Positions 45,500 through 55,080 of a stretch of 64,000 nucleotides of DNA are shown here, one piece after another; positions within the stretch are counted from its first letter, which is position 1; each line of letters starts with the position of its first letter. Below the pieces are notes generated by a model. That model searched no databases, was not told where the DNA came from, and saw nothing but the letters and a program-made list of their open reading frames with translations. A program made the position numbers and the translations under genes. This DNA is from Haloterrigena turkmenica DSM 5511 (GTDB taxonomy: Archaea; Halobacteriota; Halobacteria; Halobacteriales; Natrialbaceae). Where the stretch lies: NCBI RefSeq assembly GCF_000025325.1, contig NC_013743.1:62001-126000 (forward strand), written 5' to 3'.

Positions 45500-45577
45500 G
45501 TGACGAGACTTGCTCGTCTGTCGAGCGGTCGAACGCGCCGCTTCTCGGACGACGAAACGAAATCGTGCTCGAGACAC

Positions 45578-46627
45578 TCAAAGCAGCGGGCCGATGAACA
45601 GATTCCCGTAGCCCAGCGCGACAAGCAGGCCGAGGAACGTCGGGACGAGAAACGGCGTGCCCGGCGAGATCCAGACCGTTTCGTTCGTCGCGAGCACCTC
45701 GAGGCCCTCCCGGAGTTCGGCGGGCCGGGTTCCGTAGGCCGAGCCGTCGATGTCCTCGAGGAAGGCCGCGGCGCCCCAGGGGTCGTCGTCGATCGATGTC
45801 TCGAAATCGTCGTCATCGAAGTCGGTCTCGAGCCCGTCTCCGTCGTCGGCGTCGGTCTCGAGTTCGCCGTCGTCCTCGAGCCTCGCTCCACCGTCGCTCC
45901 GAACCGTCGCAGTGACGGCGCCGTCGGTCGGGGGGTTGGGCTCGTCGGGCAGGGTCGTCGGATCGCGGTAGCGGTCGGGGTCGTCGCGGACGTCGGCCAG
46001 CGTCAGGCCGCGCCAGCGGAGGTACATCCGAAGGGCGTCAAGGTCGAGTCCGCCCCGAGAGGGGCCGTCGGGCGTCTCGAGGAGACGGCCGTGGGTCTCG
46101 GGGACCGCGTCCCACGAGACGGGCCAGCCGATGAACATGACGCCGGTAAACCGACCGGCGACGGCGTTGCGGACGGCGAGGAAGATCGGAGCGGCGAGGC
46201 CGATGAAGACGGTGTTGACCAGGACGGTAAACGCGAACGCCTCGACGGGCATGGTCGTCAGGGGGAACGTCTGCGAACCGATCGCGTACTCCGGGTAGAC
46301 CGGGAAGAACAGGGCCAATACGAGCAAAGCCTTCGCGTCCGCGCCGCCGATCCCGCCGACCCACCAGAACAGGTAGGCGATGGGGACGACGAAGCCCAGG
46401 CTGACCGCCGTCGGCAGGAGGAAGTCGTAGGTCCAGGCGGTCCCGCCCGTCGTCCAGGCGAGCCAGCCGTCCCAGACGAGCAGGACGGCGCCGAGCAGCG
46501 AGAGGGGGATCCAGACGGCACTCGAGACGCGCCTGGTCTTGATGTCGCGGACGGCGACCCAGGCGAAGACGGGAACGGCGACGAGCCGCAGGAGATCGGG
46601 GGTCGTCGCGACGTCGGCGAGAGTCAC
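45578..46627 (-). CDS. pibD: Type IV prepilin / archaellin signal peptidase
   Basis: 349 residues with six or more helices. The aspartic protease pair is D28 (AVRDIKTRRV) and D97 in GGADAK, the haloarchaeal form of the GxGD motif. It cleaves class III signals of pilins and archaellins at the membrane. A long acidic hydrophilic insertion (about 215-300, Asp/Glu-rich) precedes the last helix. No pilin gene is visible nearby. Confidence 0.9.
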   Translation of the reverse strand: MTLADVATTPDLLRLVAVPVFAWVAVRDIKTRRVSSAVWIPLSLLGAVLLVWDGWLAWTTGGTAWTYDFLLPTAVSLGFVVPIAYLFWWVGGIGGADAKALLVLALFFPVYPEYAIGSQTFPLTTMPVEAFAFTVLVNTVFIGLAAPIFLAVRNAVAGRFTGVMFIGWPVSWDAVPETHGRLLETPDGPSRGGLDLDALRMYLRWRGLTLADVRDDPDRYRDPTTLPDEPNPPTDGAVTATVRSDGGARLEDDGELETDADDGDGLETDFDDDDFETSIDDDPWGAAAFLEDIDGSAYGTRPAELREGLEVLATNETVWISPGTPFLVPTFLGLLVALGYGNLFIGPLL

Positions 46628-46879
46628 AGATTCCCCTCTCGAAGCGGGGGAGTGTTATCCTTTCGGCTGCCCACCGGAGCCGTCGGACTCGAGATCGAGC
46701 CCGGGGCGGATCGATCTACGGACGCCAGACGGAAGCGGATGACGGCAGCCAAGCACGGGAGACACCGCCATCCATCGATGGCTCTCGAGGTACGGAGCGA
46801 TCGGCCACACTAAAAATTCGGTTCGCAGGTGGTGCAACCTGCGTGTCTGCAACTCGGCCCGTTCGGGCCGACGACTGGC

Positions 46880-47269
46880 TTAGATGACGCGGTTCTGCAG
46901 GTAGTCGAGGTGCTTGGCGTTGTAAACGATCTTGACCTCGTCGGTCTCTGCGGAACCGATGCAGGTCAGTCGGACGTCCTTCTCCTCGACTTCCTCGTCC
47001 GAGAGGATCTGCTGCATGTCCATGTCGATCTCGCCCTCGAAGACGATGGCTGCGCAGTTCGCGCAGGCGCCTGCGCGGCACGAGAAGGGCCAGTCGTAGC
47101 CCTGGGCCTCGGCGGCCTCGAGGATGTACTCGCCCTCGGCGACGTCGAGGGTACCGTAGTCCTCATCGTCGAGGCCGGCGTCTGCGGCCTGCTCGAAGAG
47201 GTCGTCGTCGTCCATGTCCCAGCCCTGGTCGTCCAGTACTTCGTAGTTGAGGTATTCTACCGTGGGCAT
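46880..47269 (-). CDS. fdx: Halophilic 2Fe-2S ferredoxin
   Basis: 129 residues of the plant-type fold, with cluster cysteines C64, C69, C72 ([10 protein letters not shown]) and C103. The acidic N-terminal insertion ([18 protein letters not shown], about 20-37) is the known haloarchaeal salt-adaptation segment. It carries electrons for 2-oxoacid oxidoreductases and other enzymes. ATG 47267-47269 gives [10 protein letters not shown], the typical start. A strong TATA box lies 185 nt upstream. Confidence 0.95.
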   Translation of the reverse strand: MPTVEYLNYEVLDDQGWDMDDDDLFEQAADAGLDDEDYGTLDVAEGEYILEAAEAQGYDWPFSCRAGACANCAAIVFEGEIDMDMQQILSDEEVEEKDVRLTCIGSAETDEVKIVYNAKHLDYLQNRVI

Positions 47270-47577
47270 CACTCGGTGATTCACGTCCCGCACTGGTATA
47301 GCTTGCTGTTCAGTCCTAAATTGTCTTTGACGCGGGATTGGCAAGTTCGAAGGAAAGAATGTCAATATCTGTCGATCGACGGCCCGGAAACCGGGAGAGA
47401 AAAAGAAACGTTTCAACCAACTCTCCAAGTTCTCACATCGTTTGCCGCTTTCTATATATACTAGCACACTGGTGGCAGCGAACGACGAGCCGTCGGCGAC
47501 TCAGATCGCCGCCGACGTGGCGTCGACTCGAGGCCCACCGTCGAAATGGAATCGAGATCGGTCGTCGAACGCCGCGG
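47270..47577. other. 308-nt gap upstream of the ferredoxin gene
   Basis: AT-rich upstream region. It contains a strong minus-strand TATA sequence (47450-47464) but otherwise no coding frame with haloarchaeal composition. Either the ferredoxin mRNA has a leader of about 150 nt or a small RNA starts here. Confidence 0.5.
47450..47464 (-). promoter_or_regulatory. Strong TATA box far upstream of ferredoxin
   Basis: Minus-strand CTAGTATATATAGAA is the best TATA match in the window. The transcript would begin about 160 nt before the ferredoxin ATG. Confidence 0.55.
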
Positions 47578-48762
47578 CTAAAAGCCGAATATCGGGACGA
47601 ACCGGAACGTGATGAACGCGCCGACGGTCGAGATGAGCGGGACGACGTTCTGCATGAGGATGACGCGGGCGGTCGTCGAGGGGTCGAAGAGGTCAGACGC
47701 CTTCGGGATGTCTTCGGGCTCCTCCTCGCCGATGTCGGGCGACTGTTCGCCCTCCCGTTCGGCGGTGAGCGCGCCGACGGAGACCCGAGTCTCCTCGCCG
47801 CGGGCGGCGTCGGACAGCGTCGTCGTTCGCGTCGCGCGCCCCCAGCCCAGTCCGACGATGCTCATCGTCGCGATGACGACGAAACTCGCGGGGATGCCGA
47901 TCGCGGAGAGGCCGACGACGATGGTCGAACTGATGACGGCGACGACGATCGCGGCCGTCAGCGGCAGGTTCGTGATGTCGTTACCGAGCGTGTCCAGCGT
48001 CCGACGGGCGATGGTGAAACAGCCGACGGCGACGGCCGCGGAGCCGATCAGGATCAGCGGCACCATGTCGACGTCGCCGGTGCCGTAGATCGGCGCGATC
48101 GCGTTGGCGATGTTGCTCGTGCCCGAGGAAAAGCCCATCAGGCAGCCGATGCCGACGACGACGAACGCGCCGGTGACCTCCCGCCGGTCGCCGTCGGCCC
48201 CGAACTGGAGCCGCGGTACGGCGCCCGATCGGTCGACCGAGATCATCGGCTCGCCGTCCGTACTCCCCTCGATGGCGACCCAGGCGTTGATCCGCGGGTA
48301 GAAGTACCGGCCGACGACACCGGCGACCCAGAAGCCGGTGATCGGCGCGACGATCCACCAGACGACGATCTCGCCCAGCACCGACCAGTCGAGTTCGCCG
48401 GTCGCCAGCCCGAGCGCGGCGATGGCGCCGACGGCGGTCATCGACGTCGAGGCCGGGACGCCGGCGTAGTTGCCGACGAACAGCGCGCCGCCGATGAAGA
48501 AGAGGACGGCGACGTTCGAGCGGAGCGTGAAGATCGAGGTGTCGGTGACGAGTTCCTCGCCGAGCGTGGTGACGACCTGCGGGCCGATAGTGTAGGCCCC
48601 GACGAAGAAGAAGATCGACATCAGGCCGGCGGCCATCACCTTCGTAATGACGTTCGCGCCGACGGCCGGACCGAACGCCGGTCCCGTCGTCGAGCCGCCG
48701 ATGTTGTAGCCGACGAAGATCGCAGTGAGGATTCCGACGATAAGCAGCGGTTCCGCGTTCAC
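47578..48762 (-). CDS. PiT-family inorganic phosphate permease
   Basis: 394 residues, ten to twelve helices with the PiT inverted repeats: TTGPAFGPAVGANVITK near 26 and FSSGTSNIANAIAP near 215. A hydrophilic C-terminal-proximal loop (about 330-370) carries EGEQSPDIGEEEPEDIPKASDLFDP. It imports phosphate with a cation across the cytoplasmic membrane. A paralogue (49486-50664) shares the loop's SADLFDPATTARVVLMQNVVP motif, so they arose by duplication. Confidence 0.92.
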   Translation of the reverse strand: MNAEPLLIVGILTAIFVGYNIGGSTTGPAFGPAVGANVITKVMAAGLMSIFFFVGAYTIGPQVVTTLGEELVTDTSIFTLRSNVAVLFFIGGALFVGNYAGVPASTSMTAVGAIAALGLATGELDWSVLGEIVVWWIVAPITGFWVAGVVGRYFYPRINAWVAIEGSTDGEPMISVDRSGAVPRLQFGADGDRREVTGAFVVVGIGCLMGFSSGTSNIANAIAPIYGTGDVDMVPLILIGSAAVAVGCFTIARRTLDTLGNDITNLPLTAAIVVAVISSTIVVGLSAIGIPASFVVIATMSIVGLGWGRATRTTTLSDAARGEETRVSVGALTAEREGEQSPDIGEEEPEDIPKASDLFDPSTTARVILMQNVVPLISTVGAFITFRFVPIFGF

Positions 48763-48923
48763 GTCCTGTAGTCACGCGATCCGATACTAAAAACGCGCCC
48801 ATTCGTCTCCGGGGTTGCGAGCGACAGCGGTCCGCGCGGATCCGCCGGTCTCGGGAGGTGTGATCGTCGACGGCGTTCGGCGACCGGTGTGTAGTCGCCG
48901 TACTGTCGGACCGACCGCGCCGC

Positions 48924-49349
48924 TCACCGGACGACCGTCACCGGGACCGGCGACCGACGAACCACCTTCTCCGCGACGTTACCGACGAACAGGCGGTCCG
49001 CCACGGACCCGCCGTGACTCCCGATGACGATCGTATCGTACTCGTCGGCCCGTTCGAGGATCGCCCGGACCGGATGTCCCAGCTCCACCGCCGTCTCGAG
49101 GGTCGCGTCACTGTCGGCCGCGTCGACGAGCTCGCGCGCGCGGTCGAACACCGCTTCCGCGTGGTCGTCGGCCATCTCCTCGAGGTCGTCGGCCAGCGCC
49201 AGTCCCGTCGCTTCGCCCCACAGCGCCGACGGTTCTCCGACGACGGTCAACACCGTGATTTCGGCGTCAGGATGGGCCTTGAGAGCGTACTCGAGGGCGT
49301 GTCCGCTCATCTCGGAGCCGTCCATCGGAACGAGAACGCGTGTGATCAT
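48924..49349 (-). CDS. Universal stress protein between two phosphate permeases
   Basis: 141 residues, a single Usp domain: ITRVLVPMDGSEMSGHALEYAL and the nucleotide-binding GSHGGSVADRLFVGNVAEKV. It lies between two PiT genes on the same strand. Usp proteins often partner with membrane transporters in haloarchaea, so a regulatory link is plausible but only inferred from position. Confidence 0.92.
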   Translation of the reverse strand: MITRVLVPMDGSEMSGHALEYALKAHPDAEITVLTVVGEPSALWGEATGLALADDLEEMADDHAEAVFDRARELVDAADSDATLETAVELGHPVRAILERADEYDTIVIGSHGGSVADRLFVGNVAEKVVRRSPVPVTVVR

Positions 49350-49485
49350 ACGTGCCCTCCCACGCCGACGGAAATAAGCGCAGGTGGTGACGGGTCGCTC
49401 GACACGACGCGGAGTTCCGACGCAGTCGACACGCTTGACGAGTTCGTAGGTCTATACGCGCGTGGGCGTCGCGATCGTCGTCGAA

Positions 49486-50664
49486 TCAGATTCCGAAGAT
49501 CGGAATGAACCGAAACGTGGCGTACGCGCCGAGCGTCGCGATCATCGGGACGACGTTCTGCATGAGGACGACGCGGGCCGTCGTCGCCGGATCGAAGAGG
49601 TCGGCCGCACTGGGGACCCGTTCGGGTTCCTCGTCGCCGATCGCCGGTAGCTCCTCGCCCTCCTCGTCGGCGGTCAGCGCGCCGACCGAGACCGGGGCCG
49701 ACTCCTCGCCCCGGACGGCGTCGGACACCGTTATCGGACGCGTCGCCCGCCCCCAACCGAGACCGATGATACACATCGTCGCGATGATGACGAAACTCGC
49801 GGGAATGCCGATCGCGGAGAGGAAGATAACGAGCGAGGCGCTCACCGTCGCGGTGACGATCGCGGCCGTCAGCGGCAGTTCCGTGAGTTCGTTCCCCATC
49901 GTCTCGAGAGTGCGCCGTGCGATCGTGACCGTGCCGATCCCGACCGCGGCACAGCCGATGAGGATGGCGGGATTCATCTCGAGTTCGCCGCTACCGACGA
50001 GCGGAGCGACCGCGTTCGCGATGTTCGAAGTGCCGGAGGAGAAGGCCATCAGACAGCCGATGACGATCACCATCGCCACGCCCCCCAGCTCGCGCCGGTT
50101 CGTGGTCTCGGTCGGGACCGGAATCGGAACGCGGCGGGACCGATCGATCCGGTACAGGGGGCCCTCACTGCGCACCATCGCGACCCTGCGATTGAGCGAC
50201 GAGTAGAAGTAACGGCCGATGATCAGCGAGACCCAGAATCCGATAAACGGAGAGACGATCCACCAGATAGCGATCTGCCCCATCACGACCCAGTTGAGTT
50301 CTCCGGCGGCGAGTCCGAGTCCGGCGATCGAACCGACGGCCGTCATCGACGTCGATGCGGGGACGCCGAAGAAGTTGCCGATGAACAGTGCGATGCCGAT
50401 GAAAAAGAGGACACCGACGCTCGCCTCGAGCGTGAAGACGGCGGAGTCGTACACGAGATCACCGCCGAGGGTCTCGACGACGCGACGGCCGATCGTCCAC
50501 GCGCCGACGAAGAAAAACACCGTCATCAGTACGCCAGCCATCGTCTTCGAGATGGCGTCGGCACCGACGGCCGGACCGAACGCCGGCCCCGTCGTTGCTC
50601 CGCCGATGTTGTAGCCCACGAAGACGGCCACGAGAATCCCCACGACCAGCAGCACGGACACCAT
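49486..50664 (-). CDS. PiT-family inorganic phosphate permease, paralogue
   Basis: 392 residues closely paralleling the 47578 gene: GGATTGPAFGPAVGADAISK near 22, FSSGTSNIANAVAPLVG near 210, and the same loop and end (RFIPIFGI against RFVPIFGF). Stop codons of both directly follow that ending. Two copies may serve different phosphate levels or subunits. The USP gene lies between. Confidence 0.92.
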   Translation of the reverse strand: MVSVLLVVGILVAVFVGYNIGGATTGPAFGPAVGADAISKTMAGVLMTVFFFVGAWTIGRRVVETLGGDLVYDSAVFTLEASVGVLFFIGIALFIGNFFGVPASTSMTAVGSIAGLGLAAGELNWVVMGQIAIWWIVSPFIGFWVSLIIGRYFYSSLNRRVAMVRSEGPLYRIDRSRRVPIPVPTETTNRRELGGVAMVIVIGCLMAFSSGTSNIANAVAPLVGSGELEMNPAILIGCAAVGIGTVTIARRTLETMGNELTELPLTAAIVTATVSASLVIFLSAIGIPASFVIIATMCIIGLGWGRATRPITVSDAVRGEESAPVSVGALTADEEGEELPAIGDEEPERVPSAADLFDPATTARVVLMQNVVPMIATLGAYATFRFIPIFGI

Positions 50665-50784
50665 ACTGATATACGGCTTTCACGTCGATTCAGATATTCG
50701 TTGTGCCGTCGTGTACGACGCGAGAATCGACGGGTTGTCGGGTGCGGTGGCGCCCACGTCGGTAAACCGGTACGGCTGCGAGGA

Positions 50785-51168
50785 TTACCGAGGCGTCTCT
50801 CCGGTCTCGTCCCCGCTGTCCACCGATTCGTCGGCGACCGTCTCCTCGAGGAGGTCTTCGATCTCGTCTTCGCGCGGACGACGGTCGATGCGCTCGTCGA
50901 CGGTTTCGATCTGTCGCTGGACCGCATCGACCTGTTCGCCGATCGACTGTTCGACGGCCTCTTCGACCGTCTCTTCGACTTCCTGCGTCATCCACTCCGG
51001 ATCGAAACGGGCCATCTTCCAGATGACGTGTAGTGCGTACGACACGAGAACGCCGAGCCCGAGCGCTAACCCGACCCGCGTTCCCTCGACGACGATTAGC
51101 ACGACCGAGACGAAGATCAGTGCACCGTAGGCGAGATCGATGATCGCGTCGATACGGCGCGGATTCAT
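50785..51168 (-). CDS. Membrane-anchored coiled-coil protein
   Basis: 127 residues from ATG 51166-51168 (MNPRRIDAIIDLAYGAL). An ATG at 51246 would add residues that look less protein-like. Two helices (about 10-28 and 33-52) are followed by an acidic coiled-coil tail with VEETVEEAVEQSIGEQVDAV repeats. Function unknown. It lies downstream of the SLC13 permease on the same strand. Confidence 0.7.
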   Translation of the reverse strand: MNPRRIDAIIDLAYGALIFVSVVLIVVEGTRVGLALGLGVLVSYALHVIWKMARFDPEWMTQEVEETVEEAVEQSIGEQVDAVQRQIETVDERIDRRPREDEIEDLLEETVADESVDSGDETGETPR

Positions 51169-51284
51169 CGGTCGGTCGGCCTCTTCAGCGTAGTCACGGG
51201 TCGATTTCGGACTCGATCCACACGGACGCTCATAACGTAGTGTCATTTCAGGGTAGCGTGTGAAATCACTTTGGGGGAACTGCA

Positions 51285-53141
51285 TCACACGCCCCAGAAG
51301 AGAGCGATCCCGAGCACGGTCACCACCGAGAGCAGCAACTGCAGCGGCGCGCCGATCCGGGCGTAGTCGCTAAAGCGGTAGCCGCCGGGTCCGTAGACGA
51401 AGAGGTTCGTCTGGTAGCCGATCGGCCCCAGAAAGGCGGTGCTGGCGGCGAACGTCACGGCGAGGACGAACGCGAACGGGTTCGCACCGACGCCCGCCGC
51501 CGCGGCCGCCGCGACCGGGATCAGGAGGACGACGCTGGCGTTGTTGCTGATCACGTTCGTCAGTAGCGCCGTGAGCATGTAGAACAGCCAGAGGACCGCG
51601 ATCGTCGGCAACACCTCTGCGACTTCGACGATCGCGAACGCGAGCAGCGCCGCCGCGCCGGACTGCTCGAGGGCGACCCCCAGCGGGATCACGCCGGCCA
51701 GCAGGAAGATGATGTCCCATTCGACGGCGTCGTACAGCTCGTTCGCGTCGAGGACATCGGTGACGACCATCGCGACGACGCCGGCGAGCGCGGTGATCAG
51801 GATCGGATAGATCTCGAGGGCCGCAATCGCGACGACCCCGATCATGATGGCGACGGCGACCGGCGCCTTATCGGCGCGGTACTCGGACCGTGGCGGTTCG
51901 CGGGCGACGATCACGCCGTCGCGCCGCGAGAGTCGATCCAGCATGTCGGGCGACGCCTGGATGAGCAGCGTGTCGCCGACGTCGAGCCGGCGGCCGACGA
52001 TTCGATCGCCGACGAGCGCGCCGTGGCGCCGGAGGCCGAGGACGGCGGCGCCGAACTCCTCGCGAAACGACTCGGGCTCGAGGCGTTCGCCGATCAGTTG
52101 CGAGTCCAGCGCGACGACCAGTTCCGTGACGATCCCCGACTCGCCGTCGGGAGACAGCGTCGCGGTGGAGTCCGATCGACCGACGAGTTCGACGCCCTCG
52201 GCGTCCTCGAGAGTCGCGATCGCGTCCCGGTTCGTTCGAACGACGAGGACGTCGCCCTCCGCGAGGTGGGTGCTTCGGCGGGGAGCGACCGAGCGATCCG
52301 CGTCGCGGACGACCTGTACGACGTCGACCTCGGGGCCGAACCTGTCCGTCGCCTCGCCGACCGTCTCCCCCACAAGCGGCGACCCGGGGACCACCGCGAC
52401 GTCGGCGATGTAGTCCCCGACGTCGTACTCCTCGAGGTAGTCCGCCCGCGGCGGGACGCGCTCGGGCAGGAGGTAGTGGCCGACGAAGATCAGGTAGAGC
52501 GAGCCGACGAGGGTCACGACGATCCCCAGTCGCGTGAACTCGAACATCGAGAACCGATGGAGTTCGGGGTACTCGGAACCGAGGCGGGCGCTGATGTCGC
52601 TCGCGAGGATGTTCGTCGAGGTACCGATGAGCGTGAGCATCCCGCCGATCTGCGAGGCGTAGGACAGCGGAATCAGCAGCTTCGAGGGCGAGGTGTTCCC
52701 GCGGTTGGCGACGTCGGTGACGACCGGCACTAGTAGGGCGACGACCGGCGTGTTGTTCAGGAAGCCGGAGACCGGGGCGGTCGCGGCGACGGTCGCGAAT
52801 AGCTGCCTCCGGAGGCTGTCGCCCGCGAAGGCCGCCATCCGCCGTCCCAGTTCCTGGACGAGCCCCGTTCGGCTGATGCCGCCGCTCAAGATCAGCATCG
52901 CCAGCACCGTGATCGTCGCCTCGTTGGCGAACCCGGAGATGCCGGTCTCGGGATCGACCCCCGTCCACGGTTCTAAGACGACCAGAATCACGATCAGCAG
53001 GATCGCGGTCACGTCGATCGGCAGTCGTTCGGTGACGAACAACGCGAGGGCGACCGCGACGACACCGAAGACGACGAGAACGTCCGTCGTCAGTTCGGGC
53101 CGGGTCGCGAGGTCCTGTGCGAGCGCGACGGGAACCGACAT
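51285..53141 (-). CDS. SLC13-type anion permease with TrkA_C (RCK_C) domains
   Basis: 618 residues. Two membrane halves (about 20-200 and 415-618) have SLC13/ArsB-like signatures (FLNNTPVVALLVPV, NVISNNASVVLLIPVA) and flank a cytoplasmic part with two RCK_C modules (about 215-300 and 310-395). RCK_C domains bind small regulators or nucleotides, so uptake of sulfate, dicarboxylate or similar anions is probably gated. ATG 53139-53141 is chosen over an upstream GTG. Confidence 0.88.
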   Translation of the reverse strand: MSVPVALAQDLATRPELTTDVLVVFGVVAVALALFVTERLPIDVTAILLIVILVVLEPWTGVDPETGISGFANEATITVLAMLILSGGISRTGLVQELGRRMAAFAGDSLRRQLFATVAATAPVSGFLNNTPVVALLVPVVTDVANRGNTSPSKLLIPLSYASQIGGMLTLIGTSTNILASDISARLGSEYPELHRFSMFEFTRLGIVVTLVGSLYLIFVGHYLLPERVPPRADYLEEYDVGDYIADVAVVPGSPLVGETVGEATDRFGPEVDVVQVVRDADRSVAPRRSTHLAEGDVLVVRTNRDAIATLEDAEGVELVGRSDSTATLSPDGESGIVTELVVALDSQLIGERLEPESFREEFGAAVLGLRRHGALVGDRIVGRRLDVGDTLLIQASPDMLDRLSRRDGVIVAREPPRSEYRADKAPVAVAIMIGVVAIAALEIYPILITALAGVVAMVVTDVLDANELYDAVEWDIIFLLAGVIPLGVALEQSGAAALLAFAIVEVAEVLPTIAVLWLFYMLTALLTNVISNNASVVLLIPVAAAAAAGVGANPFAFVLAVTFAASTAFLGPIGYQTNLFVYGPGGYRFSDYARIGAPLQLLLSVVTVLGIALFWGV

Positions 53142-53368
53142 CCAGATATCACAGCCCACGCCGTCCCGTGCCGTAATAGCTCGCCACGAGATCCGAACTG
53201 TAACGGCTCGAGACCCGTCATCCGCGCTGATACGCGTCGCTCGTCCGTCCGTCGCCGCCGCCCCCTCGCTCGAGTCTCCCCGCCGAGTCTCGACGGGGCC
53301 GTCGACGCCGCATCGTCGCCGGCACCGAAGTCGGTGGCTTTAGGCTCGCGCCCGGCCTGCGCCCTCGT

Positions 53369-54103
53369 ATGAGCGCGTTTCCGGAGTTTCAGGTAATTCC
53401 CGCCGTCGACATGCAGGACGGCGAAGTCGTCCAGCTCGTCCAGGGCGAGCGCGGGACCGAAAAGACCTACGGCGACCCAGTCGACGCCGCCCGGCGATGG
53501 CTCGACGAGGGCGCCGAGGCGTTGCACCTCGTCGATCTGGACGGTGCCTTCGAGGGCCAACGGGCGAACGGCGACGCCATCGACGAGGTCCTCGAGACCG
53601 TCGACGTCCCGACGCAGTTAGGCGGGGGCATCCGCACCGCCGACGACGCCGTCGACCTGCTCGAGCGCGGCGTCGACCGGGTCATCCTCGGCACGGCGGC
53701 CGTCGAGAACCCCGACATCGTCGCCGAGATCAGCGAGCGCCACCCCGACAGCGTGGTCGTCAGCCTCGACGCGAAGGACGGCGAGGTCGTCGTCGAGGGC
53801 TGGACCGAGGGGGCCGGAATCTCGCCGGTCGACGCCGCCGAACGCTACGCGGAACTGGGGGCCGCGGCGATTCTGTTCACGAACGTCGACGTCGAGGGGA
53901 AACTCGAGGGTGTCGCCGCCGAACCCGTCCGCGAACTGGTCGAGGCGACAGACGTTCCGGTCATCGCGAGCGGCGGCGTCGCGACGCTCGAGGACGTGCG
54001 GGCGCTCGAGGACGCCGGCGCGGCCGCGGTCGTGGTCGGAAGCGCGCTGTACGAGGGGAAGTTCACGCTCGCGGAGGCGCAGTCTGCCATCGACAGTAGC
54101 TGA
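53369..54103 (+). CDS. hisA: Phosphoribosylformimino-AICAR-phosphate isomerase
   Basis: 244 residues, a TIM barrel. VIPAVDMQDGEVVQLVQGERG near the N terminus with the catalytic Asp, the phosphate-binding GGGIRTADDAVDLLERGVDRVILGTA (about 77-102), and the second-half IASGGVATLEDVRALEDAGAAAVVVGSALYEGKF are classic. It is the fourth step of histidine synthesis. hisB lies 1 kb downstream but separated by repeats and a gene on the other strand. Confidence 0.96.
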   Translation: MSAFPEFQVIPAVDMQDGEVVQLVQGERGTEKTYGDPVDAARRWLDEGAEALHLVDLDGAFEGQRANGDAIDEVLETVDVPTQLGGGIRTADDAVDLLERGVDRVILGTAAVENPDIVAEISERHPDSVVVSLDAKDGEVVVEGWTEGAGISPVDAAERYAELGAAAILFTNVDVEGKLEGVAAEPVRELVEATDVPVIASGGVATLEDVRALEDAGAAAVVVGSALYEGKFTLAEAQSAIDSS

Positions 54104-54495
54104 ATCAGTGCTGGAGTCGATCCGTCGTGCAGAGATCGATGGCCTTGCTTTCAACGGCTTCCCGAAGATTCGAGCGTGCTGCTCGTTCTTCTCCTCGTTC
54201 GCTGTTCCGAGGTGCTCACTCCGTTCGCACCTCGCCTCGCTCGGCTAGCCGACAGCGTTGCAGGTAGTAACGGTCGGGAGCACGGCTCGAGCAACGCGAG
54301 AGCCGTGCGACCCGGGGGAGGGCAGGCGACCACCCGTTCTGACCGCGAGCGAGGCCGTCGGCCGAGCAAGCGGGCCGACGACCGATGTGGAGAGCGCGGC
54401 GCTACGCGCCGCGACCGAGCGAACGGCGGAGCGGAGCGTCGATGGTCCGATCGGCTGATCGGTGCGTGACCCCGGTGTTCACACTGGAACGAATG
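54104..54495 (+). repeat. Repeat-rich region after hisA (family D)
   Basis: 392 nt without a credible gene. It contains a CGAGGTGCTCACTCCGTTCGCACCTCG hairpin (about 54209-54235), a block with GAGCCGTGCGACCCGGGGGAGGGCAGGCGACC (about 54299-54330), and GGCGCTACGCGCC-type hairpins near 54399. I recall similar blocks downstream of genes in other Natrialbales. It lies after hisA in the same orientation. Short Arg-rich frames inside are not real genes. Confidence 0.5.
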
Positions 54496-54765
54496 CTATT
54501 GCCCGTAGCCGTGGCCGACGTAGAGGGCGCAGACGTTGACGGCGAGGAGGAGGAGGAACGTAACGGTGATCTGGGGATCGCCCAGTCCCTGTGCGAGCAG
54601 CGGGAGATGGACGAACGGGAGGGCGATCGCGACCCAGAACGAGAGGAACTGTGTCGGGCCTTTGACTGAGCGGACGAGCCTGCGGAGGCGCTGCTCGTGT
54701 TGTCGGTCCGATTCAGGGCCGGACGGACCGATCGATTCGTTCGAGAGCGGGGAGGGGTTTGACAT
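54496..54765 (-). CDS. Small membrane protein, two helices
   Basis: 89 residues: a polar N terminus (about 1-35), then helices at about 38-58 and 65-84 ending VGHGYGQ. It is read toward hisA. Function unknown, and no homologous family is recognised. Confidence 0.72.
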   Translation of the reverse strand: MSNPSPLSNESIGPSGPESDRQHEQRLRRLVRSVKGPTQFLSFWVAIALPFVHLPLLAQGLGDPQITVTFLLLLAVNVCALYVGHGYGQ

Positions 54766-54993
54766 CGATTCGGGTCACCTCTTCGTACACACGACATTCT
54801 CCCCTCTCATCATATAACGGACTGAATATTGTCGTCATTTCGCTTCGTTTTACCCCCGATAACGAGTCAATACCATATTTCGAAACTCGATTAGAATCGA
54901 TTAGATATTTCATAAAAGTACTAGAGGGGGTAACTCGATCCGAAGCGGTTTTCGGCTACCGAGCGGTCGAGAGTGAACTGTAGGTGACAGTAT

Positions 54994-55005
54994 CGATATA
55001 TAGAC
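54994..55005 (+). promoter_or_regulatory. TATA box upstream of hisB
   Basis: CGATATATAGAC lies about 80 nt before the hisB ATG, so a transcript from it would have a leader of about 55 nt. It sits in a 200-nt AT-rich patch that also holds the opposite-strand promoter of the 54765 gene. Confidence 0.4.
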
Positions 55006-55080
55006 ACTATCGGTACCGGCTCGCTCGACGGGGGCCGATCGAGCGCAATTCCCTTGTACCGGCGGTGCGATCGAAGCGAC

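Noticed and set aside
54104-54495. Short + frames in the hisA-54496 interval as a gene
   Set aside because: The frames follow hairpin repeats and are Arg-rich. I recall the same DNA blocks as intergenic repeats in other haloarchaea.
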